DNA of 64,000 nt from assembly GCA_035701265.1 (NCBI GenBank), contig DASSNU010000002.1, positions 124,001 to 188,000 on the forward strand, given 5' to 3'. The number at the start of each line of letters is the position of its first letter. Within the stretch, counting starts at the first letter, position 1. The notes under the pieces were generated by a model. It saw nothing but the letters and a program-made list of their open reading frames with translations. It searched no databases and was not told the origin of the DNA. The stretch comes from DASSNU01 sp035701265 (GTDB taxonomy: Bacteria > Gemmatimonadota > Gemmatimonadetes > Gemmatimonadales > Gemmatimonadaceae). This document shows positions 8,886-17,603 of this stretch, one piece after another. Position numbers and translations under genes: made by a program.

Positions 8886-9671
8886 TCACGCGCCGCGACG
8901 TGCGTCGCGCGCGGCGATGATCGTGCCCGGATCGTTGCTCACGATGCCGGCTACGCCCGCCTCCCAGAGTCGCGCGGCGCGCGGTACGGTGTCCACCGTC
9001 CAGACATGCACCGGGCATCCCAGGGCCCGCGCGGCGGCAACCAGACGCGGGGTCACGATCGGGATTCCTCGATGATGCTCCGGCAGAAAGAGCGCCCGGT
9101 ACGGCACGGCGCGCGGAGGCCTGTGCAGCAGCGCGCCGAGGAGCAGCCGGAGCGTGTCGCGCTGGCAGGCGCCCAGGAGAAAGGGCGCCGCGCGGAAGGC
9201 CGCGAGCGCACTCGCCGCCGACGCCGCCACCACGCACCGACCTGCCTCTCCCCGCGCCTCCAGCAGACGGCGGATGGCGCCCTGCGCCTGTGGCGTCTTC
9301 ACCTCCAGGGCGACCGGCACACCGGGGAACGCGGCCAACACTTCGTCCAGGGTGGGGACGCGTACCCCTCGCCCACGCCAGGGGAACGTGCGGCCGCCGT
9401 CCACGGTGAAGTGCGCCCCGGCGTCCGCCTCCTGTACCTGGGCAAGCGTGAGCGCTGCGACGGCGCCCCGCCGATCCGTGGTGCGGTCGAGCGTGGCGTC
9501 GTGGATGACGACGGGAATCCCGTCCGCGGTGACGTGCACGTCGAGCTCGATCGCGTCGACCCCTGCCTCCACGGCGGCCGCGAACGACGGCAGCGTGTTC
9601 TCCGGCGCGTGCATCGCGGCTCCGCGATGCCCGATCACCGGATGGGCATCCAGCTCCAGCAGGACGTTCAC
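8886..9671 (-). CDS. glpQ/ugpQ-like: Glycerophosphodiester phosphodiesterase
   Basis: A GDPD family TIM-barrel enzyme (261 aa) that hydrolyses glycerophosphodiesters to glycerol-3-phosphate and an alcohol, serving phospholipid turnover. Diagnostic motifs near the N terminus: GHRG, PENTLPSF, the metal-binding ELDVH and VVIHDATLDRTTD, then EVKTP and the C-terminal HVWTVD and GIVSNDP. The GTG at 9671 is chosen because GAGGAA lies 6 nt upstream and the conserved core starts 12 residues later; the open frame runs on to 9746. There is no signal peptide, so it is probably cytoplasmic (UgpQ-like). Divergent from the SDR gene. Confidence 0.92.
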   Translation of the reverse strand: MNVLLELDAHPVIGHRGAAMHAPENTLPSFAAAVEAGVDAIELDVHVTADGIPVVIHDATLDRTTDRRGAVAALTLAQVQEADAGAHFTVDGGRTFPWRGRGVRVPTLDEVLAAFPGVPVALEVKTPQAQGAIRRLLEARGEAGRCVVAASAASALAAFRAAPFLLGACQRDTLRLLLGALLHRPPRAVPYRALFLPEHHRGIPIVTPRLVAAARALGCPVHVWTVDTVPRAARLWEAGVAGIVSNDPGTIIAARDARRGA

Positions 9672-9816
9672 GTCGTTCCTCGCGTACACGGTTGAGTGGC
9701 CAGGAGGAGGAGCAGCGCACAGATTCCAGCTCGCGCGCCGGCCCACCGGCGCGCCGTATAACCTACGCGTTCGCGCGCGCCGCGGCGCGGTCTTCTCCTA
9801 CCAGCGAGCTCTCATC

Positions 9817-10671
9817 ATGGCCGATGCATCCGTCGCGCTCGTGACCGGCGCCTCCAGCGGAATCGGACGCAGCATCGCCCAGCGGTTGGGCGCGGCCGGC
9901 TACCGCGTATTCGGCACGAGCCGGCGCGGCGCCGAACCGGGCGGGCACGAGGCCCCGCCGGGAGCGAGCGCGCCCGGGTTGGTCGAGATGCTCTCGCTGG
10001 ACGTGCGCGAGGACGCGTCCGTCGACGCGTGCGTCGAGAACGCGCTGCAGCGCGCCGGGCGGATCGATCTCCTGGTGAACAACGCCGGTCTCTATCTCCG
10101 CGGCGCCGTGGAGGAGACCACGCTGGACGAGGCGCGCGCACTGTACGAGACGAACTTCTTCGGCACCGTACGCGTCACCAACGCCGTGCTGCCGCACATG
10201 CGCGCGCGTGCGCACGGCCACATCATCAACATCGGATCGCTCAGCGCGTACTTTCCCCTTCCGTTCGGCGCGTTCTACTCCAGCGCCAAGGCGGCGCTCC
10301 TCAACTACACCGAGGCGCTCCGCCATGAGGTGGCGTCGCTCGGCGTTCGCGTCTCCGTCATCGTGCCCGGGTTCGTGCGCACGGACATCAGCGCGCACTC
10401 GGAGCGTGCCGAGCGGGAGATTCCCGCGTATGCAGCCATGCGCCGGGCAGCCGTCGGCACGATGACCCGCTCCGTGGAGCGGGGCATCACGCCCGACGAC
10501 GTGGCGGCGGTGGTCGTGCGCGCCGCGCGATCCGCCGCGCCGCGGCTGGTCTACCGGGTGGGGCGCGATGCCGCCTGGCTCCCACGTGTCCGCGCCATCC
10601 TTCCCGCCGCGCTCGTGGAACGCGAGACACGCCGCACGTTCCACCTGGACACGCCCCCGCGCGACGACTGA
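9817..10671 (+). CDS. Short-chain dehydrogenase/reductase
   Basis: A classical SDR of 284 residues with Rossmann motif TGASSGIG near residue 11, NNAG, catalytic Ser in NIGSLSAYF, and the YSSAK active-site pair, followed by PGFVRTDI. Substrate and cofactor preference cannot be read from sequence. A possible -10 box TATAAC is at 9757-9762. The open frame reaches far upstream to 9154, but that part overlaps the divergent GDPD gene antisense and lacks SDR homology, so ATG 9817 is used. It ends 4 nt before the convergent hot-dog protein gene. Confidence 0.9.
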   Translation: MADASVALVTGASSGIGRSIAQRLGAAGYRVFGTSRRGAEPGGHEAPPGASAPGLVEMLSLDVREDASVDACVENALQRAGRIDLLVNNAGLYLRGAVEETTLDEARALYETNFFGTVRVTNAVLPHMRARAHGHIINIGSLSAYFPLPFGAFYSSAKAALLNYTEALRHEVASLGVRVSVIVPGFVRTDISAHSERAEREIPAYAAMRRAAVGTMTRSVERGITPDDVAAVVVRAARSAAPRLVYRVGRDAAWLPRVRAILPAALVERETRRTFHLDTPPRDD

Positions 10672-10675
10672 CGCG

Positions 10676-11161
10676 TCACCCGTCGCGCCGCGGCACCGCG
10701 CTCACGAGCCAGTGCGCCTGCACCCGCGCGACCGCGTCCCCCGCGCGATCGTGAATCGTCGCCACCACATCGCACGTGCCGTCCGCAATGGCTCCCGCGT
10801 CCACGCTCCCCTCGGCCACGAGCGTCCCTCGCGCTTTCTTGACGTAGCTGATGCTGAAGCCCGTCAGGATCGCGCGCCGATCCGCCGGAAGCGCGGTGGT
10901 GAGCGCGAGCCCGGACGCCAGCTCACCCAGGTTCGCGAGCGCCATCGCGTGCACGGATCGCAGGTGATTGCGCACGCGCCGGCGGTCGTGGATGCGCACG
11001 CGCGCGAACCCGGCGCGGAGCTCCAGCACCACCGGGTGCACCGTTCCGCTGTACGGGACCATGCGCGAGAGGAGGAGCGCGAAGATGCGCGCGCCGCCAG
11101 GCACGGTGCGCAGGCGATTCCAGCGCGAGAGCAGCAACGATCCGGGCGAAGCGGGTGCCAC
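10676..11161 (-). CDS. DUF4442 / hot-dog fold thioesterase-like protein
   Basis: A 161-residue protein resembling the DUF4442 and PaaI-type hot-dog families, whose characterised members are acyl-CoA thioesterases. Seen: HLRSVHAMALANLGELASG, in which the His and the downstream Glu/Asn helix correspond to the hot-dog active-site helix, and the strand ILTGFSISYVKKA. The start is set at GTG 11161, preceded by GGAGG at 6-7 nt; the frame continues to 11209 without a better signal. Catalytic activity is inferred. Tail-to-tail with the SDR gene. Confidence 0.75.
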   Translation of the reverse strand: MAPASPGSLLLSRWNRLRTVPGGARIFALLLSRMVPYSGTVHPVVLELRAGFARVRIHDRRRVRNHLRSVHAMALANLGELASGLALTTALPADRRAILTGFSISYVKKARGTLVAEGSVDAGAIADGTCDVVATIHDRAGDAVARVQAHWLVSAVPRRDG

Positions 11162-11345
11162 GACGGTCCTCCGCGGTGGATTGCCACGTTGCGCCGCGCG
11201 CGATCGCACATCAGCTTTGCCCCGTGCGGGCGCGGTGCCTCATCTCCGGGCCGGCAAGTATCTCGGCCGTCGCAATCAGGGTCAAGCACACGGTCACCGC
11301 GCGCCGAACCGCACGCCGGCCTCCTCGATCCCCGGGCAGCGCACC

Positions 11346-11807
11346 ATGTCCGATTCGAATCGCCTTCGCATTCGCGATCTCGCCGCCGACGACGCCATCG
11401 CACTCCTCGCGCGAAATCACGTGGGCCGGATCGCGTTCTCCTTTCACGATCGCGTGGACATCGAGCCCATCGGATATGTCTACGACGACGGTTGGATCTA
11501 CGGGCGCACCACGCACGGCTCCAAGCTCGCCACCGTCCGTCACAACCGGTGGGTGGCGTTCCAGGTGGACGAAGTCCGGAGCATCCTCTCCTGGCGCAGC
11601 GTCGTCGTGCATGGCGGACTGTACGTGATGAGCGAGCGCGACACGCCCGCCGACGCGCGCGGGCGAGAGCGCGCCATTACCCTCTTTCGTGCGCTCGATC
11701 CCGACGCCTTTACCGAGCACGACCCGGTGGGCTTTCGCGACGTGTTGTTCCGCATCGCGACGCAGGAGATCGTGGGCCGCGAAGCGGAGATGGAGGCCGA
11801 CGCCTGA
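11346..11807 (+). CDS. Pyridoxamine 5'-phosphate oxidase-like FMN-binding split-barrel protein
   Basis: A 153-residue member of the PPOX/NimA-like flavin-binding families. Seen: LLARNHVGRIAFSFHD, the glycine-rich YVYDDGWIYGRTTHGSK strand-turn, VAFQVDEV, and WRSVVVHGGL. These proteins bind FMN or heme and reduce diverse substrates; this one cannot be assigned a substrate. ATG 11346 fits the family's usual start; the ribosome binding site is weak. The longer frame from 10968 is antisense to the DUF4442 gene and is rejected. Confidence 0.85.
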   Translation: MSDSNRLRIRDLAADDAIALLARNHVGRIAFSFHDRVDIEPIGYVYDDGWIYGRTTHGSKLATVRHNRWVAFQVDEVRSILSWRSVVVHGGLYVMSERDTPADARGRERAITLFRALDPDAFTEHDPVGFRDVLFRIATQEIVGREAEMEADA

Positions 11808-11817
11808 CGCTGACAGC

Positions 11818-11857
11818 CGTCCCCTGACGGCCGTTCGCTGAGTGCCGTCAGGGGACG
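11818..11857. terminator. Bidirectional terminator hairpin
   Basis: A perfect 14-bp stem (CGTCCCCTGACGGC / GCCGTCAGGGGACG) with a 12-nt loop lies between the convergent PPOX-like and PfpI-like genes. Confidence 0.75.
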
Positions 11858-11866
11858 ACGCGCATC

Positions 11867-12529
11867 TCAGGGCGACGGCCGGGCGCGATGCTCGTCGTCG
11901 CGGTCCGCGCCGATGGACGACGGCCCCCATGCGGGCGCGTCGCTCGCCGGAAACGACTCCTCGGAGCTCTCGTCCACCGCACGGCTCGCCGCGGCTCGGG
12001 TGAACACCTCGAGCATCTGCTCGCAGAAGACCGGCAGATCGTCACGCGTACGGCTCGTGACCAGACGCTGATCCACCACGACCGGGCGATCCACCCACTC
12101 GCCGCCGGCGTCGACGATGCTCGTCCGCAGCGTCGGTGCGGCGGCGAGCGTGCGTCCTCGGACGGCATCGGCGCGCACCAACAGCTCCACCGCGTCGCCG
12201 ATCGCCGCCACCGCCTTGTCGTGCGCCATCATCGCGCGCACGAAGGCGATCGCGTCTGCGTTCTCCGCGAGCGCGCGCACGCTCGACGGCCCACCGGGCA
12301 GCACGAGCGCGAGAAACCTGCGCGGGTCCGCGCCGCGGAGCGCGGCGTGGGGCGCATCTGCTGCGGTGGTGGTTCCGTGCTCGGTGGCGCGCGTACCCCC
12401 GCCCGGAGAGAGGACCACCACCTCCCCCTCCGCTCCTCCCAACACCTCGAGCACGCGATCCAGAACATCTGGTGCCACGCCGCCAGCGGCCATCACGGCC
12501 ACGCGCTTCCCCGCGAGCGTCCTCGCCAT
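11867..12529 (-). CDS. PfpI/DJ-1 superfamily protein lacking catalytic residues
   Basis: A 220-residue PfpI-like (class I glutamine-amidotransferase fold) protein. Family landmarks: VLPGGPSSVRAL, GGEWVDRPVVVD and LVTSRTRDDLPVFC. The nucleophile elbow, normally AICHG, is AAIGDA here, so both Cys and its His partner are gone; the N-terminal acidic residue of the triad is also not evident. It is therefore probably a non-enzymatic relative. The C-terminal tail carries DESSEESFPASDAPAW, an acidic Ser-rich motif found at the ends of assorted stress-associated small proteins. The ATG at 12529 overlaps the upstream stop as TGAATG, with AAGGAGGAG just before it, so the two genes are translationally coupled. 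Confidence 0.88.
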   Translation of the reverse strand: MARTLAGKRVAVMAAGGVAPDVLDRVLEVLGGAEGEVVVLSPGGGTRATEHGTTTAADAPHAALRGADPRRFLALVLPGGPSSVRALAENADAIAFVRAMMAHDKAVAAIGDAVELLVRADAVRGRTLAAAPTLRTSIVDAGGEWVDRPVVVDQRLVTSRTRDDLPVFCEQMLEVFTRAAASRAVDESSEESFPASDAPAWGPSSIGADRDDEHRARPSP

Positions 12530-12781
12530 TCACTCCTCCTTCGTGCGGTCGTTCGCCGAACGGCGACGGTGGCGCCGCTTGAGCTCGCGCTGCGCAGGGT
12601 TCTCGCCATGCGATGGGATGCGATTGTCACGCCGCACATCGCGATGGTCGTCATGCCCGGACGCGGCCAGTCGCTCCTTCTGCGTGCCTTTCAGGTGCTC
12701 GTCCTGCACACGGGCCTTGTGGTCGGTGGCGCCGGCCTCACCGGGGTCGATCGTGTACTGATCCGGTCGCTTTCCTCCCAT
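12530..12781 (-). CDS. Small very hydrophilic hypothetical protein (83 aa)
   Basis: Family not recognised. The ATG at 12781 has GGAGGAGAGG upstream, so the gene is well supported. The product is extremely hydrophilic: Arg/Lys/His/Asp/Glu-rich, probably disordered, beginning MGGKRPDQYTIDPGEAGATD and ending in a basic RRHRRRSANDR stretch. There is no signal peptide. It is the first gene of a two-gene operon with the PfpI-like pseudoenzyme, which suggests a shared stress role (inference only). Confidence 0.7.
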   Translation of the reverse strand: MGGKRPDQYTIDPGEAGATDHKARVQDEHLKGTQKERLAASGHDDHRDVRRDNRIPSHGENPAQRELKRRHRRRSANDRTKEE

Positions 12782-13043
12782 GACCACCTCTCCTCCGAGG
12801 GGAAACATGGACGAGGATACACAGAACGTGCCCGTGTACCGCGCGCGTGTCAGAAACCGTCGCCACCGAGCTCTCGTGCGCAGCACGTGTCGGCGCGCGC
12901 GCGAAGATGCTCGGTGCCGTGCTGTCCGTGGCAACCTTATTGCACCCCACGCTCCCCACAATCGTCCCGCGAACGCAGCTCGTTCTCCTCGCCTCCGAGT
13001 GGGAGAACACGCTGGCGTTCGTTCACATCCTCCAGGAGGCGTC

Positions 13044-15989
13044 GTGAGATCTCTCAGATCACTCCTGCTGGCCGTCGTAGCTCTGACGATCGGGAGCGCG
13101 ACTGCGCAGGCGCAGCGGCGGATTACGGGGCAAGTGACGGGCGCGGATGGTACGCCGCTCGCCAGTGCCAGCGTCCAGGTCGTTGGCACACAGTTCGGCA
13201 CGTTCACTGGCGAGGACGGTCGATACTCCGTCAGCGCGCCGGACGGAGACGTCACGCTCCGGGTGCGCCGGCTCGGGTTCAAGCAGCGCGACATCGCCGT
13301 GGCGGCCAATCAGAACGAGGCCAACGTCCAGCTCGAGCGCGATGTCCTGCAACTCGAGACGCAGGTCATCACCGGCGCAGCCACGACCGTCGCGCGTCGC
13401 AACGCGGCGAACGACATTGCCGTCGTCTCCGGCGAACAGCTCAACCGCGCACCGACACCGACCATCGAGAACGCTCTGCAAGGGAAGATCGCCGGCGCCA
13501 CGATCCAGTCGAACTCCGGTGCGCCCGGCGGCGGCCTGCAGGTCCAGTTGCGCGGAGTGACCACGATCAACGCGGCGGTCGATCCGCTCTACGTGATCGA
13601 TGGCGTGATCGTGTCCAACGAAGCCGTGTCGCCGAACATCAACTCCGTCACGCGCGCGGCGAACGGGGCCAACGCGTCCGATCAGGACAACCCGGTCAAC
13701 CGTATCGCCGACATCAACCCGGCGGACATTCAGAGCATCGAGGTCCTCAAGGGCGCGTCGGCATCGGCCATCTACGGCTCCAAGGCGGCCAACGGCGTGA
13801 TCATCATCACCACCAAGCGCGGCACCACCGGCGCGCCGCGCTTCAACGTCACCCAGCGGCTGGGCACCTTCGACTTGAGCAACAAGATCGGCTCGCGGAC
13901 GTGGACGCTCCCCTCCGCGATCGCCTTCTTCCACGATGGCCTCGGCGTCCCCGAGGACCTCATCGAGCAGCAGATCGCCGACGGGACCACCGATTTCGAG
14001 CAGAAGCTCTACGGCCGGAACGATCTGTCATGGGAGACAGACGCCAGCGTCACCGGAGGTACGGACCAGACGCAGTATTACGTGTCCGCTCTGCTCAAGA
14101 ACGACAAGGGCATCATGGAAGGCACCGGCTTCAAGAAGCAGTCGATTCGCGCCAACGTCACGCAGCAGTTCTCGGACAAGATCAACGCGACGCTGACGAC
14201 GAACTTCATTCGCACCGAGGCCGAGCGAGGACTCTCGAACAACGACAACGCGGGCGTGAGCCCGTTCATGGTCCTCCCCTTCGCGCCCTCGTGGGCCGAC
14301 CTGCTGCCACAGAATGGCGTCTTCCCCGAAAACCCGTTCGAGCGCAGCAACCCCTTCCAGACGGTTGCGCTGTTCAAGAACGACGAGGACGTGTACCGCT
14401 TCATCGGCTCGGGCCAGGTGAACTGGTCGGTGTTCACCACCGCGCGCCAGCACCTGGATGCATCCCTCGTGGCGGGGGTGGATCAGTTCAATCAGACGAA
14501 CAACGTCTTCTCGCCCCCCGAGCTCTTCTTCGAGGACGATGACGGGTTCACCGGCACCACGGTGCGCGGCGACGCGACGAGCACGCTGCTCACGCTCAAT
14601 CTGAACGTCAGCCACGAATACACGCCGGAAAGCAACGCCTTCACCGCGACCACCTCGGCCGGCATCCAGCGCGAGGTGTCCGACCTCAACACCACCAGCA
14701 CGGTGGTGGACAACATCTTCTCCGGACAACCGAACGTCGGGCTGGGTTCGCGTGTGCAACCCTTCCAGACGCGGCAGCAGGAGCGCACGCTGGCGTACTA
14801 CGGCCAGGAAGAATTCCTCACCCTCGGCGAGCGGCTGTTCGCCACGGTGGGCGTCCGCGCCGAGCGGAGCACCAACAACGGGGATGTGAAAAAGTTCTTC
14901 TTCTATCCCAAAGCGTCGGCATCGTACCGGTTCCTCAATCCCGTCTCGTTCCTGGACGAGCTGAAGTTCCGCGTGGCGTGGGGACAGGCCGGCAACAAGC
15001 CGCTCTTCGGGATGAAGTTCACCAACTTCGGCACGGGCAGCACGGCCGGGTTCCTCGGAGAGTTCGTCAATCCGGCGGCCGTGCTGGGCAACCCGGACAT
15101 CGAGCCCGAGCGGCAGACCGAGATCGAAACCGGCTTCGACGCGCAGTTCTTGAAGCAGCGCGCCAGCGCGTCGGTCACACTCTATCAGAAGAGCATCAAG
15201 GATCTCATCCTGCAGCGCACCCCGGCACCGTCCAGTGGCTTCACCGCCCAACTGTTCAATGGCGCCGCGCTGCGCAATCGCGGGATCGAGGTGACGCTCG
15301 CCGCCACGCCGGTGCTGCTCACCGATTTCGATTGGGTGTCTCGCGTGACGTTCGCGCGGAACTACAGCAAGATCACGGAGCTTCCCGTTCCGACGTTCGA
15401 TCTGGCGGCCGGCTTCGGGACCTCCCTTGGCGCGTTCCGCATCGAGAAGGGCTCATCCGCCACGCAGATCGTCGGCATCAACGAGGATGGCGACGTCATC
15501 CGCGTCGGCGACGCAGCACCAGACTTCCAGATGGGCTTCTCCAACGAGTTCTCGTGGAAGACCCTGCGCCTGGCGAGTCTGTTCGACTGGAAGCATGGCG
15601 GCGACGTGATCAACCTCACGCGCTTCCTGTTCGACGCATTCCAGAACTCCGCCGATCAGACGGATGATCCCAATTCGCCGGGCGCGATCAGGGCAGCGCG
15701 CCTCGGCACCCGCACCAAGGACTTCGTGGAGGACGCCGGCTACGTGAAGCTGCGCGAGGTCACGCTCTCCTGGCAGTTGCCCGGCGCGTGGGTGAGCACC
15801 GCGTTCGGCGGGCGCGCGCGTTCGGCACGGCTGGAGTTGAGCGGACGGAATCTCTGGACGTGGACCAGCTACTCCGGCTCCGATCCGGAGGTGTCGAACT
15901 TCGGAAATCAGGCGATCGCGCGGAACATCGACGTGGCGCCGTTCCCGCCGAGCCGGAGCTACTTCTTCTCCGTCTCCGTGGACTTCTGA
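13044..15989 (+). CDS. susC: SusC/RagA-family TonB-linked outer-membrane transporter
   Basis: An outer-membrane beta-barrel that, with SusD, imports oligomeric nutrients using TonB energy. From GTG 13044 (AGGAGG 5-6 nt upstream) it is 981 residues: signal peptide (about 1-24, ATAQAQ), a carboxypeptidase-regulatory-like domain (about 25-105, ITGQVTGADGTPL), the plug (about 115-235, with PLYVIDGVIV and IEVLKGASASAIYGSKAANG), then the barrel ending in Phe (SVDF), the usual outer-membrane signal. The frame is open back to 12780, but the signal peptide fixes the start. The substrate is unknown; no glycosidase or peptidase accompanies the pair. Confidence 0.96.
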   Translation: MRSLRSLLLAVVALTIGSATAQAQRRITGQVTGADGTPLASASVQVVGTQFGTFTGEDGRYSVSAPDGDVTLRVRRLGFKQRDIAVAANQNEANVQLERDVLQLETQVITGAATTVARRNAANDIAVVSGEQLNRAPTPTIENALQGKIAGATIQSNSGAPGGGLQVQLRGVTTINAAVDPLYVIDGVIVSNEAVSPNINSVTRAANGANASDQDNPVNRIADINPADIQSIEVLKGASASAIYGSKAANGVIIITTKRGTTGAPRFNVTQRLGTFDLSNKIGSRTWTLPSAIAFFHDGLGVPEDLIEQQIADGTTDFEQKLYGRNDLSWETDASVTGGTDQTQYYVSALLKNDKGIMEGTGFKKQSIRANVTQQFSDKINATLTTNFIRTEAERGLSNNDNAGVSPFMVLPFAPSWADLLPQNGVFPENPFERSNPFQTVALFKNDEDVYRFIGSGQVNWSVFTTARQHLDASLVAGVDQFNQTNNVFSPPELFFEDDDGFTGTTVRGDATSTLLTLNLNVSHEYTPESNAFTATTSAGIQREVSDLNTTSTVVDNIFSGQPNVGLGSRVQPFQTRQQERTLAYYGQEEFLTLGERLFATVGVRAERSTNNGDVKKFFFYPKASASYRFLNPVSFLDELKFRVAWGQAGNKPLFGMKFTNFGTGSTAGFLGEFVNPAAVLGNPDIEPERQTEIETGFDAQFLKQRASASVTLYQKSIKDLILQRTPAPSSGFTAQLFNGAALRNRGIEVTLAATPVLLTDFDWVSRVTFARNYSKITELPVPTFDLAAGFGTSLGAFRIEKGSSATQIVGINEDGDVIRVGDAAPDFQMGFSNEFSWKTLRLASLFDWKHGGDVINLTRFLFDAFQNSADQTDDPNSPGAIRAARLGTRTKDFVEDAGYVKLREVTLSWQLPGAWVSTAFGGRARSARLELSGRNLWTWTSYSGSDPEVSNFGNQAIARNIDVAPFPPSRSYFFSVSVDF

Positions 15990-16045
15990 CCATGCCGACA
16001 GCGAACCCTGCGTTCCTTCATCCTCTCTCCAGAGGCGCACACCTC

Positions 16046-17380
16046 ATGAAGACGCGACTCCTTCTCGGCGCTGCCGGCCTGTGCGTGCTTGCCGCGTGCA
16101 GCGACAAGGTCGTGCCGAATTTCAACAACCCCTCGCTGCCGCCCACGGGAGTCATCCAGAACCCGTCCCGCGCAGCGATCCAGCAACTCGTGAACGGCCT
16201 CATCATCCAGACACGCGCCGACTTCGGGCCGGCCATTCGCGACGCCGAGATCATCGGCCGCGATGCGTACAACCTCGACCCATCCGACCCGCGCTGGGTG
16301 ACCGAGCTGCTCGGCGTGGGGCAGGACCTGGACCCGGGCGGATTCGGTGGCAATCACTTCGTCAACCAGTACGCCGCCGTCCGTTCGGCGAACCTCGTGC
16401 TGAACTCGGTGGCCACGGTGGACCCGACCGCCGGCGTGATCTCCGCCGAGGAGATCGCCGCGACCGACGGCTTCGCCAAGACGCTCAAGGCGCTGAACGT
16501 TCTGTCGGTGATCGAATTTCACGATGTCAACGGTGCTCCGGTCGACGTGGCCGCCGATCCGGACTCGCTGCTCCCCATCCTCTGCCGCGACAACGCGCTG
16601 AATGCCGTGGCATCGCTGCTCGACGAGGCACTCACCGATCTGCAGACCGCCGGAAGCGCGGACTTCCCATTCACGCTTCCCGATGGGTTCACGGATGTCG
16701 GCACGCCGGCGGACTTCATCGGCTTCAACCGCGCCCTTAAGGCGAAGGTCGAATGGTACCTCGGCGATCCCAACGCCGTGCTGGTGGAGCTCGCCCAATC
16801 GTTTGCGTCGACATCCACACCGCTCGACTTCGGCGCGTACTTCAACTACAGCACCGACCCCACGGATATCGCCAACCCGTTCTTCCTGGCGCAGGGGACG
16901 ATCCGTGCGCACCCGTCGGACACCGCCGCCTTCGAGGCGGGGGATGACCGGGCGGCCAAGATCATCGTCGGCGAGGCACGGACCAACACCGGGATCACTT
17001 CCGGCCTCGAGTTCACCATCTATCCCACGGCGGCGTCGCCCATCCCGATCATCCGGAACGAGGAGCTCATCCTGCTGGGAGCGCAGGCCAAGATCCTCAC
17101 GAACGACGTCCCAGGCGCCGCCGACGACATCAACTTCATCCGCAACGCGCACGGACTCCCCGACAAGACGCTGAGCACCGCCGACGCGGCCATGGACGAA
17201 GCGCTGCTGCAGAAGCGGTTGTCGCTGCTGCTCGAGAGCCCCGACCGCTGGGTCGACTTGCGCGTGCTCGACCGGCTCGATGAGCTGCCACTCGACGCAC
17301 CCAACCATCGCGTCCACGTCGCGTATCCCATTCCGCGCGACGAATCCAACGCGCGCGGAGGAAACATCGCCTGCCAGTAA
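16046..17380 (+). CDS. susD: SusD/RagB-family nutrient-binding outer-membrane lipoprotein
   Basis: The surface lipoprotein partner of SusC. 444 residues from ATG 16046; lipobox VLAAC with Cys18. The helical SusD/TPR architecture is suggested by the AAIQQLVNGLIIQTR start, RNEELILLGAQAKI and LQKRLSLLLESPDRWVDLR, and the C-terminal YPIPRDE motif is typical of SusD proteins. It lies 56 nt behind susC on the same strand, so the two are co-transcribed. An alternative ATG at 15992 would give an implausibly long signal peptide. A strong terminator follows at 17406. Confidence 0.95.
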   Translation: MKTRLLLGAAGLCVLAACSDKVVPNFNNPSLPPTGVIQNPSRAAIQQLVNGLIIQTRADFGPAIRDAEIIGRDAYNLDPSDPRWVTELLGVGQDLDPGGFGGNHFVNQYAAVRSANLVLNSVATVDPTAGVISAEEIAATDGFAKTLKALNVLSVIEFHDVNGAPVDVAADPDSLLPILCRDNALNAVASLLDEALTDLQTAGSADFPFTLPDGFTDVGTPADFIGFNRALKAKVEWYLGDPNAVLVELAQSFASTSTPLDFGAYFNYSTDPTDIANPFFLAQGTIRAHPSDTAAFEAGDDRAAKIIVGEARTNTGITSGLEFTIYPTAASPIPIIRNEELILLGAQAKILTNDVPGAADDINFIRNAHGLPDKTLSTADAAMDEALLQKRLSLLLESPDRWVDLRVLDRLDELPLDAPNHRVHVAYPIPRDESNARGGNIACQ

Positions 17381-17405
17381 TGGCCGCATCTGCTCGTGGA
17401 AGTCA

Positions 17406-17433
17406 CATGGCCCCGGGTTTTCCCGGGGCCATG
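17406..17433 (+). terminator. Terminator of the susCD operon
   Basis: A perfect 12-bp stem (CATGGCCCCGGG / CCCGGGGCCATG) with a TTTT loop, 25 nt after the susD stop codon. T-poor downstream, as usual in this GC-rich window. Confidence 0.8.
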
Positions 17434-17591
17434 TTGCATCGCGGCGCCTGCGCGTGGCGCGTGAATCGACAACGACGCGCATTTGCCGGAGCAACGCACC
17501 ATGCGGCGCTCCGTCCGACACGCACTCCGGCGCGCCGTGCGGCGCGGCGGCACCGGTGCAGTCGCGCTCCCGTCACCCCCGGCGCGATCGC

Positions 17592-17597
17592 TATATT
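17592..17597 (+). promoter_or_regulatory. -10 box abutting holB
   Basis: TATATT ends 6 nt before the GTG of holB. No good -35 is visible 16-18 nt upstream. If it is used, transcription would start at or within 1-2 nt of the start codon (leaderless). Confidence 0.45.
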
Positions 17598-17603
17598 CCC
17601 CCC

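Noticed and set aside
12981..13007. Inverted repeat GTTCTCC/GGAGAAC upstream of susC
   Set aside because: Only a 7-bp stem with a long loop; expected by chance in GC-rich DNA.
12847..13047. 66-codon plus-strand reading frame before susC
   Set aside because: It overlaps the susC start, lacks a ribosome binding site, and its codon pattern does not stand out; the region more likely holds the susC leader.
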